The position numbers were made by a program, and so were the translations under genes. A stretch of 42,418 nt of DNA from an uncultured Bacilli bacterium (GTDB lineage: Bacteria; Bacillota_I; Bacilli_A; RF39; UBA660), in contig CALVYB010000005.1 of NCBI GenBank assembly GCA_944371955.1, forward strand, positions 1-42,418, written 5' to 3'. The notes below the pieces were generated by a model that was given only the letters and a program-made list of their open reading frames with translations, was not told the origin of the DNA and ran no database searches. Positions within the stretch are counted from its first letter, which is position 1, and every line of letters begins with the position of its first letter. This document shows positions 29,888 to 38,401 of the stretch, piece by piece.

Positions 29888-32050
29888 ATGGTTGTTGGTG
29901 TTTTAGTACAACTTTCTAGTCAGAGTGTTGATAAAGTGTTTGATTACTTTGTGCCCAGTCATTTGATTAGTTCTATAAAAGTTGGAATACGGGTTTTAGT
30001 CCCTTTTGGAAAGCAAACTTTAGAAGGATTTGTGTTACAAATTAAGGAGGAAAGTGAGAGAGATTTAAAAGAAATATATTCTGTACTTGATCATGATGTT
30101 ATATTAAATCCTGAATTATTACTTCTTGGACAAGAAATTCAAAGAACTACGTTGTCTACTTTAATTAGTACTTATCAAGTGATGTTACCTAAAGCTTTGA
30201 AAGCTAAAGCCGGTGTGGTAGTTCCTAAAAAATATCAAACCTTTTATCAATTACAAGATAAAAATTATATGCCAACTTCTTCTGCTCAAAAAAAAATTTT
30301 AAATTTATTTTCTGCTAGAGAATTCATTTTAAGGCAAGAATTATTAAAAATTTCCAGTTCTGCTCTTACCACTTTAATTGAAAAAGGTATTTTAGGTGAG
30401 ATAAAACAAGAAGATTATCGAATGAAATATGAAATAAAAGTGGATAATAAAAAGATTTTAACTGTTTCTCAAAAAGCAGTTGTTGATGCTGTTTTGGCTA
30501 ATACAAAACATATCCCTTTTTTACTTTTTGGTGTTACTGGCAGCGGTAAAACTGAAGTATATATGCAAATTATTGAAGAAGTGTTAAATCGAGGAAAAAC
30601 TGCTATTATTTTAGTTCCAGAGATTAGTTTAACTCCTCAGATGGTGGAACAATTCTCTAATCGTTTTGGTAATCAAATTGCTGCTTTACATTCAGCGTTA
30701 TCTGATGGAGAGAAGTATGATGAATGGAGAAGAATTGCTAGAGGCGAAGCTAATATAGTTATTGGGGCAAGAAGTGCTATTTTTGCACCACTACAAAACA
30801 TTGGCGTTATTATTATGGATGAAGAACATAGTGATTCGTATAAACAAGGAGATAAAAATCCTAGATATCATGCACGGGATGTAGCGATATGGAGAGCTAA
30901 TTATCATCGCTGTCCTGTTTTATTGGGTAGTGCAACGCCATCTTTAGAATCTATGGCTAGGGCTGAAAAAGGAGTTTATGAACTTCTTATGTTGCGAGAT
31001 AGAGTGAATGGTAAAAGTTTACCTAGTGTAGAAATTATTAATATGAATCAAGAGGCTAAAAATAACTCTTCTCATATTACTAAACGATTATTAACAGAAA
31101 TTTCTTATTGCGTTGAACGAGGAGAACAAGCAATTTTATTTTTGAATCGCCGAGGTTTCTCTACTTTTGTCACCTGTAAAAATTGTAGTGAGACTATCAA
31201 ATGTCCACATTGTGATATTACATTAACTTATCATAAAAGCAACAGGATGTTGCGATGTCATTATTGTGGTTATGCAACACCGCTTCCTAACAAGTGCCCT
31301 CATTGCGGAGAAGAGGCTTTATCAGATTTGGGTGTTGGTACGGAAAAAATAGAAGAAGAATTACATAATTTATTACCTGATGTTAAAGTGCTTAGAATGG
31401 ATGTCGATACTACTAGTCGAAAAGGTGCTCATAAAAAGATGATTGATGCTTTTCGCAATCATGAATATGATATTTTGTTGGGTACACAAATTGTGGCTAA
31501 GGGTCTGGATTTCAGTGATGTTACTTTAGTTGGTGTTATTAATGCTGATACTAGTTTAAATATTCCTGATTTTCGGAGTAGTGAAAATACCTATTCTTTA
31601 CTTTCACAAGTTGCTGGTAGAAGTGGTAGAAGTAGTAAAACAGGCAAGGTGTTTATTCAAACATTTAATCCTGATCATTATGCCATTGCTTTTGTGAAAC
31701 ATCATGATTATTTAGGTTTCTATAAGCAAGAGATGCAGATTCGTAGAAGACTTGGCTATCCTCCCTTTTATTTTTTATGTTACTTGAAGATTAGCGGAAA
31801 AGATGCTGATTATATTTTTCAAGAGGCATTAAAGATAAAACGTTCTTTAGAACGAAATTTACAGCATACTAAAATACTTGGTCCAACCAGTTTGGCGGTA
31901 TTTAAAGTTAATAATATTTATCGGTATGGAATTATTTTAAAATATAAAAAGGAAGATGTCTTATTTGATATCTTGTTAAAAGTTCAAAATCATTATAAAA
32001 ATAATCATAAACTTAAGTTTGATATTGACTTTAATCCTAGCCATTTTTAA
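29888..32050 (+). CDS. priA: Primosomal protein N' (replication restart helicase PriA)
   Basis: A superfamily 2 DNA helicase that reloads the replisome at stalled forks (720 aa). The N-terminal 3'-DNA-binding domain (VGVLVQLSSQSVDKVFDYFV) is followed by Walker A LLFGVTGSGKTEVYM, the DEEHSDSYKQ box, and a zinc-binding insert with four CxxC-type pairs (CKNCSETIKCPHCD, CHYCGYATPLPNKCPHCG). Motifs V and VI follow (GTQIVAKGLDF, SQVAGRSGRS). The start at 29888 has AAGGAGCG eight bases upstream. The priA-fmt order is shared with Bacillus, but two unknown genes lie between them here. Confidence 0.96.
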   Translation: MVVGVLVQLSSQSVDKVFDYFVPSHLISSIKVGIRVLVPFGKQTLEGFVLQIKEESERDLKEIYSVLDHDVILNPELLLLGQEIQRTTLSTLISTYQVMLPKALKAKAGVVVPKKYQTFYQLQDKNYMPTSSAQKKILNLFSAREFILRQELLKISSSALTTLIEKGILGEIKQEDYRMKYEIKVDNKKILTVSQKAVVDAVLANTKHIPFLLFGVTGSGKTEVYMQIIEEVLNRGKTAIILVPEISLTPQMVEQFSNRFGNQIAALHSALSDGEKYDEWRRIARGEANIVIGARSAIFAPLQNIGVIIMDEEHSDSYKQGDKNPRYHARDVAIWRANYHRCPVLLGSATPSLESMARAEKGVYELLMLRDRVNGKSLPSVEIINMNQEAKNNSSHITKRLLTEISYCVERGEQAILFLNRRGFSTFVTCKNCSETIKCPHCDITLTYHKSNRMLRCHYCGYATPLPNKCPHCGEEALSDLGVGTEKIEEELHNLLPDVKVLRMDVDTTSRKGAHKKMIDAFRNHEYDILLGTQIVAKGLDFSDVTLVGVINADTSLNIPDFRSSENTYSLLSQVAGRSGRSSKTGKVFIQTFNPDHYAIAFVKHHDYLGFYKQEMQIRRRLGYPPFYFLCYLKISGKDADYIFQEALKIKRSLERNLQHTKILGPTSLAVFKVNNIYRYGIILKYKKEDVLFDILLKVQNHYKNNHKLKFDIDFNPSHF

Positions 32051-32091
32051 TAAAATATGTTATTCTTGTATTAATGATAGAGGTGATTGCT

Positions 32092-32322
32092 ATGTCAGGA
32101 AATAAATTTTTGCTTACTGATGATGAAATTCAGAGGGGAAGTCATGAAAATTGTGTTAACAAAAAAAATCATCAAGAGTTTCAGAATTTAATGGAGCATA
32201 GTAAAAAACGTTATGATAATTATTGGGATATTAATAATTTATTAATTCGTATTATTTTATTTATATTATTTATTATTATTGTATTAGGAGCTGGTTATTA
32301 TTTCATTATGTGGTTCCTGTAA
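32092..32322 (+). CDS. Small tail-anchored membrane protein (76 aa)
   Basis: Not recognised. The first 45 residues are hydrophilic (TDDEIQRGSHEN, NKKNHQEFQNLMEH) and the last 26 are strongly hydrophobic (LLIRIILFILFIIIVLGAGY), so the soluble part probably faces the cytoplasm. The start at 32092 follows AGAGGTGAT. It lies 41 bases after priA and 17 before the next gene, which also ends in a membrane helix; the two could act together (inference). Confidence 0.72.
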   Translation: MSGNKFLLTDDEIQRGSHENCVNKKNHQEFQNLMEHSKKRYDNYWDINNLLIRIILFILFIIIVLGAGYYFIMWFL

Positions 32323-32339
32323 TTAGGGGTGTGATATGA

Positions 32340-33476
32340 ATGTTTTCTTCTATTTTTTATAAGAAAGAAGTTCAGGATTTATTAAAAAAGGTTGTAGATA
32401 ATCCTCGATATAATGATAAGAAGAAGAAAGATTCTATTAATTATGAAAAATTTTCTGGTTTAGAACAACCTTTCTTTTTACTTTTTGATACTTTGATAAA
32501 ATATCAAATTATCATTGGTGATGAAGAATATTTGGCCGATTTTGTTCATCATTTAGATTTGTTGTGGCATAAGATAGATAATTTTCACGATATTAATTTA
32601 GGGGTTTGTAAAATTCTAGTTAAGTTTTGTGCTAAAAAATTAGGATATAAAACTGCAGTTGAAGAGCATCGTCAGGAAATATTAGAGTATATTTATAAGC
32701 AATATATTGTAGAAGGTTATTTATATCATGGGATTTCTGATGTTTATATAGATAGTATTAGGGAAAATGGTTTTATTCCTCAAAAATATGATAATTTTTA
32801 TTGCAGGTTTGAGGAATTACAAAAAAAATATTCTTCTTTTTGGAAAGAGATGGATTTTAAACATCATTTTGTTTCTTTTACTGATGATTTTGTGATGGCC
32901 TGTTACTATGCTACCTATAGTCCAATTTATTTTTCTTCTTTTTTATGTCCACCTTCTCCTAAGAAGTTAGAAATTAATAGTTATGCAAAAAGAGATTATA
33001 TAGGCTGTTTTAAAGGTTTGCATCAAATATTGAGAGAAAAAAATATAAACGAAGAAGATGGTAAAAAAATTGAAAATTTATGTAATGATGAGTGGAAATT
33101 ATTGTGTCAAAGTCAATCTGTTCCTACTATTATGTTGGTGAAGAGACAATATTTTTCTAAAAATCAAATACAGCGGATTTCAGATATTCTTAATGATAAA
33201 GAGACAGACATTAGTTTACTTGCTTCACAAATCATGGATAATAAATTAGATGGTTTGTCTTGGGATAAAATTATTCCTAAAGAACAGATAGAATTTGTAC
33301 AAATCCCATATTCTCAATTTATTGTGGAAAAAGAGGAGACGAAAGTAGAAATTGTATTACCTACGATTCGTTTAGAAGAGCAATCTGAAGATGGAAAGGT
33401 TTCCTTTTTGGTACTTTTGGGATCTCTTTTAATTACGCTTGGAGTATTAGTTAGTATAGTTACGTTGTATCGATAG
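32340..33476 (+). CDS. Tail-anchored protein with ADP-ribosyltransferase-like pattern (378 aa)
   Basis: Unknown function. Residues 1-120 are helical. At 126-147 GYLYHGISDVYIDSIRENGF resembles the first ART strand-helix unit (YHG[ST]...I..NGF). At 176-191 HFVSFTDDFVMACYYA matches the second block (h-h-[ST]-x-D...A..YA). Near 293-309 IPKEQIEFVQIPYSQF fits the last ART strand. This would make His130, Tyr189 or Tyr190 and a C-terminal Glu the candidate H-Y-E triad. A single hydrophobic helix (354-375) ends the protein. AGGGGTG precedes ATG 32340, and fmt starts 10 bases after it. The fold assignment rests on pattern only; it may be a diverged or inactive member. Confidence 0.72.
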   Translation: MFSSIFYKKEVQDLLKKVVDNPRYNDKKKKDSINYEKFSGLEQPFFLLFDTLIKYQIIIGDEEYLADFVHHLDLLWHKIDNFHDINLGVCKILVKFCAKKLGYKTAVEEHRQEILEYIYKQYIVEGYLYHGISDVYIDSIRENGFIPQKYDNFYCRFEELQKKYSSFWKEMDFKHHFVSFTDDFVMACYYATYSPIYFSSFLCPPSPKKLEINSYAKRDYIGCFKGLHQILREKNINEEDGKKIENLCNDEWKLLCQSQSVPTIMLVKRQYFSKNQIQRISDILNDKETDISLLASQIMDNKLDGLSWDKIIPKEQIEFVQIPYSQFIVEKEETKVEIVLPTIRLEEQSEDGKVSFLVLLGSLLITLGVLVSIVTLYR

Positions 33477-33486
33477 AGGTGAAAAT

Positions 33487-34443
33487 ATGGAAAATATAAA
33501 AGTCGTTTTTATGGGAACACCAGAGTTTAGTGTTCCAGTTTTAGAAGGGTTAATAGAAAATTATCAAGTTGTAGGAGTTGTTACACAGCCTGATCGCAGG
33601 GTAGGAAGAAAACAGGAAATTTCTTTTTCTCCTGTTAAGAAATTAGCACTAGAACATAATATTTTGGTGTTACAACCAGAAAATATTCGCAATGAGTATG
33701 ATGATATTTTGAAGCTTGAACCGGATATTATTATCACTTGTGCTTATGGACAAATTATACCTAAAGTATTATTGGATTATCCTAAATATGGATGTATTAA
33801 TGTGCATGCGTCACTTCTTCCAAAACTTCGAGGTGGTGCACCCATTCATAAAGCGATTATCAATGGTTATCGTAAAACTGGTATCACTATTATGTATATG
33901 GATGTTGCTATGGACAGTGGTGATATTATTTCGCAAAGGGAAACAGAAATCTTGGAAACTGATACTATGGAAACCTTACACGATAAGTTACAGTTGATAG
34001 GAAGGGAGTTGTTGTTGGACACTTTACCGTCTATTTTAGACGGTAGTGCCAAGCGCATCAAACAGAATAGTGATGAAGTAACTTTTGCTTATAATATTAA
34101 GAGAGATGAGGAGTATCTTGATTTTTCTAAAACAAGCGAAGAGTTATTTAATCAAATTCGTGGTCTTAATCCTTTTCCAGGGAGTTCATGTGTTATTGGG
34201 AATAAAGAATTTAAAGTTTATATGTCTAGGATACAAAAAAATGATACAAGTAATTATCCATCAGGAAAAGTTTTGCATATTTATAAAGATGGTATTGGAA
34301 TTGCCACAAAAGATTATGAACTTGTATTGACTGATATAAAACCTATGGGTAAAAGGAGAATGCTTGCTAGTAATTTTATTAATGGTATCAAAAAAGAAGA
34401 TTATATTGGGAAGGTAGCTTATGGACGAAAAGAATCAGAATAA
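33487..34443 (+). CDS. fmt: Methionyl-tRNA formyltransferase
   Basis: Formylates initiator Met-tRNA using 10-formyl-tetrahydrofolate (318 aa). VVFMGTPEFSVPVLEGL is the N-terminal Rossmann start, HASLLPKLRGGAPIHKAI is the catalytic SLLP loop with its conserved Asn-His-Asp surroundings (CINVHAS, MDSGDII), and the C-terminal OB-like domain follows LNPFPGSSC. GAGGTGAAA is the ribosome site. The neighbour downstream starts within its last 23 bases. Confidence 0.97.
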   Translation: MENIKVVFMGTPEFSVPVLEGLIENYQVVGVVTQPDRRVGRKQEISFSPVKKLALEHNILVLQPENIRNEYDDILKLEPDIIITCAYGQIIPKVLLDYPKYGCINVHASLLPKLRGGAPIHKAIINGYRKTGITIMYMDVAMDSGDIISQRETEILETDTMETLHDKLQLIGRELLLDTLPSILDGSAKRIKQNSDEVTFAYNIKRDEEYLDFSKTSEELFNQIRGLNPFPGSSCVIGNKEFKVYMSRIQKNDTSNYPSGKVLHIYKDGIGIATKDYELVLTDIKPMGKRRMLASNFINGIKKEDYIGKVAYGRKESE

Positions 34444-35155
34444 CAAACATCAGACTAAAATTAATAAAGAGCAAGCGTTAGAGTTTATTAGTACACCCAA
34501 AGGTAAAGCGGTTTTATTTTTTGGAATCTATTTTTTGTTTTTTATAGTTTTGGCTATGATTGCTCATATTGGAGGTAGAGGTCCGGTTCTTGGTAGTACT
34601 GATTTGAATTTGGGAGAATTTTATTACAATTTATCTTCTATAGAAAAGGGAAATTATAACTTTAATTATGAATTGTTAATTGATCAGGTTGTTACTACTT
34701 ATTCTGGTAAGCATTATGACAATTTAGCTTTGTTTACTGATGGAGTTAATAATTATTATCAACAAGATAATTTATTTATGAGACAACAAGATGGAATTTG
34801 GATTAAGAGTGATGCTCCTTATTTATTTTTAACTCTTACTGATACATCTATTATGGATCGCTTAATTAATTTATCTACATATGTATCTAAAACGGAATTA
34901 GCATCGGGAGAAGAAATAATTAATTTGCAAATTTCAACTACAACTTTAGTCAAGCAATTGGATGGTTTGAATATTGATTTAGATGATCCTGTTAATTCTA
35001 TTGAATTAAAAAAGAATAAGTATGGAGAAATAGTAGAAGTTAAATATAATTTAAATAGTTATGCTAAGTATAAAGGTATTGCTAATAATGAATTTAGTTT
35101 TACTTTATCTTATTCTGATTTTGGGGATGTACAACAGTTTAAAGAGCCTGTATAA
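34421..35155 (+). CDS. Hypothetical single-pass membrane protein downstream of fmt (244 aa)
   Basis: Not recognised. The first 28 residues are hydrophilic (MDEKNQNNKHQTKINKEQAL), residues 30-50 form one membrane helix, and about 190 residues follow outside, beta-rich with Tyr/Asn/Leu patterns (YNFNYELLIDQVVTTYSG, NEFSFTLSYSDFGD). There is no catalytic motif. It resembles small lipoprotein-like sensor domains but lacks a lipobox. Its start lies in the 3' end of fmt with AAGGTAG nearby, so it is coupled to fmt. Its last codons and terminator recur as a direct repeat at 36562. Confidence 0.75.
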   Translation: MDEKNQNNKHQTKINKEQALEFISTPKGKAVLFFGIYFLFFIVLAMIAHIGGRGPVLGSTDLNLGEFYYNLSSIEKGNYNFNYELLIDQVVTTYSGKHYDNLALFTDGVNNYYQQDNLFMRQQDGIWIKSDAPYLFLTLTDTSIMDRLINLSTYVSKTELASGEEIINLQISTTTLVKQLDGLNIDLDDPVNSIELKKNKYGEIVEVKYNLNSYAKYKGIANNEFSFTLSYSDFGDVQQFKEPV

Positions 35156-35167
35156 GGGCTCTTTTTT
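35138..35167 (+). repeat. 30-bp direct repeat, copy 1 (gene 3' end plus terminator)
   Basis: Starts TTTAAAGAGCCTGTATAAGG and continues through the terminator arm. It matches 36562-36591 at 27 of 30 positions. Here it encodes the last residues FKEPV and stop of the gene at 34421-35155. Confidence 0.85.
35141..35167 (+). terminator. Intrinsic terminator after the fmt operon
   Basis: AAAGAGCC (35141-35148) pairs with GGCTCTTT (35157-35164), 8 bp, then T residues. The stem spans the last codons of the upstream gene. Confidence 0.85.
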
Positions 35168-35394
35168 GTTTGAAAACTATAATTAATTTGCATTGAATTA
35201 TAATATGAAAGTATATATAATTATTTTGTTAGAAAGACTATTAAAATTTGAAATGTGTAATTTCGTTGTTTCATTTAGAGAGGCACTAGGTATATAAAAG
35301 AATTAGTTTAATTTCTAATTTTATGAACAATTCTGAAATATTTTGTGAATACAAGTAGTAATTTGTTTAAGTATATGATTAACAGAGGTGTAAT

Positions 35395-36369
35395 ATGGAA
35401 ATAAGAAGAGGTAATAATTCAATAATTCAAAAAAAGAAAATCAATTTAACTAATTTACCGTTATATGATGATGAAAAAGTTAGATTTGCAATACGGTTAT
35501 TAAGAAAACAAATAGATGACAGTTTTGTTTCACATTTTGATTATATTTCATATGTTTTAAAGGAACAAAAAGATGTTAATATCAAGATTTCGTCATATAT
35601 AAAAAATAGTGGGTGTATTAGCGATTGTAAAAAATTAAAATCACAATTAAAACAAGTTGGATTGCAAACTTATTATGTTAGTTGTAAAGCAAATGGATTT
35701 TCAAATCCAGCTGGTGATTTATTAGTTAAAGAGGCACATACTTTTTTAGTTTATCCATCCTTAAGAAATAATAAACTTTATTTCACTATATTTGATCCTG
35801 GTTTCAGAATCGATAATATTATACAGTTTTATGATACACAAGATTCTTGTGAGATTTCTTATTTAATAGAGGGTATGGCAAAAGTTATTTATTGTGAAAA
35901 TTCTAATTATCCTTATCGACTTATTGTAAACAGGAGGATAAATTATAAGCACCAAATATCTTTGGCTAATATACAATGGGATTTTAATCCTTATTATCAG
36001 ACTATAAATATTACGCAATTTAATAAGCAGCTGTATCAAGCCATGTTTTGTTTAAAATTAATGAACTATCCTAAAGATATAAATAAATATATTTGTATTC
36101 GTTCAAAAATATTAGAAAGATATATTGAAATATATACACCTCGTAAAAATCAAAAATGGTTTTATGATGATTTAGCTTTGTTAACAAAAGAACAACTAAA
36201 AAATCTTTTTGAACAATATTTTATTGATGCGGGTTTAACAACTAAACAGTTAACTAATTTTATACGTAATTTATTTTTGTTGGTACATCATAGCGATATT
36301 TATGTTAATAAAGTAATAAATCCTAAAGTAATAGAGGATTATAGATTAGGAAATAATTTAAATAGGTAA
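35395..36369 (+). CDS. Unknown protein with transglutaminase/NAT-like Cys-His-Asp pattern (324 aa)
   Basis: Not a family I recognise. Residues 60-140 show an order seen in transglutaminase/arylamine N-acetyltransferase-type folds: GCISDCKKLKSQLKQVGL (Cys74 or Cys78 at the head of a helix), then KEAHTFLVYPSL (His115 on a strand) and LYFTIFDPGF (Asp134 on the next strand). That suggests a possible C-H-D triad. Residues 190-320 are helical and rich in Tyr, Asn, Lys and Ile. There is no signal peptide or membrane helix. AGAGGTG precedes the ATG. It lies alone on a 1.4-kb segment bounded by 30-bp direct repeats, and its codon use is even more AT-rich than that of its neighbours, both signs of late acquisition. 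Confidence 0.75.
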   Translation: MEIRRGNNSIIQKKKINLTNLPLYDDEKVRFAIRLLRKQIDDSFVSHFDYISYVLKEQKDVNIKISSYIKNSGCISDCKKLKSQLKQVGLQTYYVSCKANGFSNPAGDLLVKEAHTFLVYPSLRNNKLYFTIFDPGFRIDNIIQFYDTQDSCEISYLIEGMAKVIYCENSNYPYRLIVNRRINYKHQISLANIQWDFNPYYQTINITQFNKQLYQAMFCLKLMNYPKDINKYICIRSKILERYIEIYTPRKNQKWFYDDLALLTKEQLKNLFEQYFIDAGLTTKQLTNFIRNLFLLVHHSDIYVNKVINPKVIEDYRLGNNLNR

Positions 36370-36561
36370 TAATGTTAATATAATTAGTGAAAATTTAATA
36401 CATGTGGTACATCATTTCATGATAGAAAGAATAAATTTGTAATGCTATATTATATAAAATAATTAATTCATGTATATAGACTGGCTTTTGAAGAAGATAA
36501 AAGTTTAAGTTTTTTTGAAATTGTTAGGTAGTATTAATTATTGTAAGCTGATTAAATTATA
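36370..36561. other. Intergenic stretch with no supported gene
   Basis: Very AT-rich sequence between the island gene and the second repeat copy. I see no ORF of convincing length and no trace of the 34421-35155 coding region except the last five codons in the repeat at 36562. Confidence 0.6.
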
Positions 36562-36591
36562 TTTAAAGAACCTGTATAAGGTCTCTTTTTC
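36562..36591 (+). repeat. 30-bp direct repeat, copy 2
   Basis: Starts TTTAAAGAACCTGTATAAGG. It differs from copy 1 at three of 30 bases and keeps the codons FKEPV plus stop, although no upstream reading frame is attached. It also forms a weak hairpin (ACC/GGT and AAAGA/TCTTT with a bulged C) and may still act as a terminator before rlmN. Confidence 0.8.
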
Positions 36592-36593
36592 TT

Positions 36594-36621
36594 TTGTTTT
36601 TTATATTGTTTGTTGTATAAT
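36594..36621 (+). promoter_or_regulatory. Promoter of the rlmN-prpC-prkC-rsgA-rpe operon
   Basis: TTGTTT (36594-36599), a 16-bp spacer and TATAAT (36616-36621), 20 bases before ATG 36642. Confidence 0.65.
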
Positions 36622-36641
36622 ATAGATATTGGAGTGATACG

Positions 36642-37661
36642 ATGAATATATATAATTTAACAAGAGATGAGCTGGAAGAATATTTTGTTAGTCATGGGTC
36701 TAAAAAATTTCATGCTGATCAGTTGTTTTCCTGGTTATATGAAAAAAGAATTTCTTCTGTTTCAGAGGTTACAGATATCAAAAAAGAGATGTTGGAACAA
36801 TTGAAAGAGGATTATTCTTTTTCAAAATTAAAGCTTGTCCAAGTTGAAAGAGATATTGATGTTTGCAAGTATTTGTTTGAATTAGATGATGGAGAGCATA
36901 TTGAGGCAGTTTTAATGAAACATGATTATGGTAATAGTGTTTGTATTTCTAGTCAAGTCGGTTGTAATATGGGATGTAAATTTTGTGAATCTGGTCGAAG
37001 AAAAAAAGTTCGCAATCTAGAAACTTGGGAAATGGTTACTCAACTTTTAATGATTGAAGAAGATTTAAAGGCTAGAGTTAGTCATGTTGTTGTGATGGGA
37101 ATTGGAGAGCCATTTGACAATTATGATAATTTACTTAAGTTTTTCTTAATTATTAATCATCCAAAAGGTTTAGCTATTGGAGCAAGACATATTACGGTTT
37201 CTACTTGTGGTATTGTACCTAAAATATTGGAATTTAGTGATTTCCCGTTACAAATAAACTTAGCTATTAGTCTTCATGCTCCTACTGATGAGTTGAGAAA
37301 TCAGATTATGCCTATTAATAAGGCTTATCCTTTGAAAGAGTTGGTTTCTGCTTTAGATGTGTATTTAAAAAAGACTAATCGCCGACTTACTTTTGAATAT
37401 ATTATGCTTTCTGGTATTAATGATACAGAAAAATGTGCTGAAGAATTAGTTCAATTGGTTAGTCATCTGAATTGTTATATTAATTTGATTCCTTATAATG
37501 AAACAAATAATTTAGAATTTAAAAGAAGTAGCACTATTCAAATTATGAAGTTTTATGATATACTTAAGAAGAATAGACTTAACGTCACTATCAGGAAGGA
37601 ATTTGGTAGCAAAATTAGTGCTGCTTGTGGACAACTTAGAAGTAAGAGGGAGGAATTATGA
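36642..37661 (+). CDS. rlmN: Dual-specificity RNA methyltransferase RlmN
   Basis: A radical-SAM enzyme methylating C2 of A2503 in 23S rRNA and A37 of some tRNAs (339 aa). The N-terminal accessory domain starts LTRDELEEYFVSHGSKKFHA. SQVGCNMGCKFCESGRRKK gives the CxxxCxxC cluster motif, VVMGIGEPFDNYDNLL the SAM-binding GEP motif, and AACGQLRSKR the C-terminal mechanistic cysteine. The related resistance enzyme Cfr shares these motifs; position before prpC-prkC, as in Bacillus, supports RlmN. It overlaps prpC by four bases. Confidence 0.93.
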   Translation: MNIYNLTRDELEEYFVSHGSKKFHADQLFSWLYEKRISSVSEVTDIKKEMLEQLKEDYSFSKLKLVQVERDIDVCKYLFELDDGEHIEAVLMKHDYGNSVCISSQVGCNMGCKFCESGRRKKVRNLETWEMVTQLLMIEEDLKARVSHVVVMGIGEPFDNYDNLLKFFLIINHPKGLAIGARHITVSTCGIVPKILEFSDFPLQINLAISLHAPTDELRNQIMPINKAYPLKELVSALDVYLKKTNRRLTFEYIMLSGINDTEKCAEELVQLVSHLNCYINLIPYNETNNLEFKRSSTIQIMKFYDILKKNRLNVTIRKEFGSKISAACGQLRSKREEL

Positions 37662-38401
37662 AATCTTTTTATTTAACAGATGCGGGAAGAGTACGTAGTC
37701 ATAATGAAGATAGTGTTATTATTGTAAAAAATCAAAATGATGATTATTTAATGGCGATTGCGGATGGAATGGGTGGCCATTCTGCTGGAGAAGTAGCTAG
37801 TTCTATTGCAATTGGTTATTTAGGGAAATATTTTAAAGAAACTTTTTTAAATATGAGTAAAGTGGATGCTGTTAATTGGATTAGAGATGCTTTTAGTGAA
37901 ATTAATACTTTAATTTTTCAACACGAAAAAACACATCCGGAAAGTAAAGGTATGGGTACTACTTTAGTTCTTGCTATCCTTACTAGAGATTATTTATTAT
38001 TTGGTAATGTAGGAGATTCTAGTGGTTTTGTTATGAAGGATAATAAACTTCATAAGGTTACTTATGATCATACATTAGTTAATTTGTTAGTTAGTGCAGG
38101 AGAACTTACAAAAGAAGAGGCCAGTGTTCATCCTAAAAAGAATGTACTTATGAAGGCGCTTGGTGCTGCTACTACTGTGGAAGTAGATATTTTTGATTGT
38201 GATATGGATATTACGGAAATTCTTCTTTCTAGTGATGGACTTACTAATATGTTGGATAAAGATCAAATAGAAAAAGTTTTACTTACTGATTTAGAGATTG
38301 AGGATAAAGTTATTCGATTAATTCAAAAGGCAAATAATCGTGGTGGTACAGATAATATTTCTGTAGCTTATTTAATTCGCAGTGAAGAAGGTGACGAGTA
38401 A
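37658..38401 (+). CDS. prpC: PP2C-type Ser/Thr protein phosphatase PrpC
   Basis: A metal-dependent phosphatase that reverses PrkC phosphorylation (247 aa). TDAGRVRSHNEDSV holds the first metal-site residues; AIADGMGGHSAGEVAS is the core DGMGGH motif; LFGNVGDSSGFVM and ILLSSDGLTNML supply other metal Asp residues; NRGGTDNISVAYL closes the fold. It starts in the rlmN stop (ATGA) and its TAATG stop-start junction leads into prkC, so the three are tightly coupled. Confidence 0.97.
   Translation: MKSFYLTDAGRVRSHNEDSVIIVKNQNDDYLMAIADGMGGHSAGEVASSIAIGYLGKYFKETFLNMSKVDAVNWIRDAFSEINTLIFQHEKTHPESKGMGTTLVLAILTRDYLLFGNVGDSSGFVMKDNKLHKVTYDHTLVNLLVSAGELTKEEASVHPKKNVLMKALGAATTVEVDIFDCDMDITEILLSSDGLTNMLDKDQIEKVLLTDLEIEDKVIRLIQKANNRGGTDNISVAYLIRSEEGDE

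Noticed and set aside
35395-36369. Reading the island gene as a transposase or recombinase because of the flanking repeats
   Set aside because: No DDE, tyrosine or serine recombinase motif is visible; the pattern that fits is C-H-D.
36642-37661. Cfr antibiotic-resistance methyltransferase
   Set aside because: Shares the radical-SAM motifs, but the conserved operon position before prpC-prkC favours the housekeeping RlmN.
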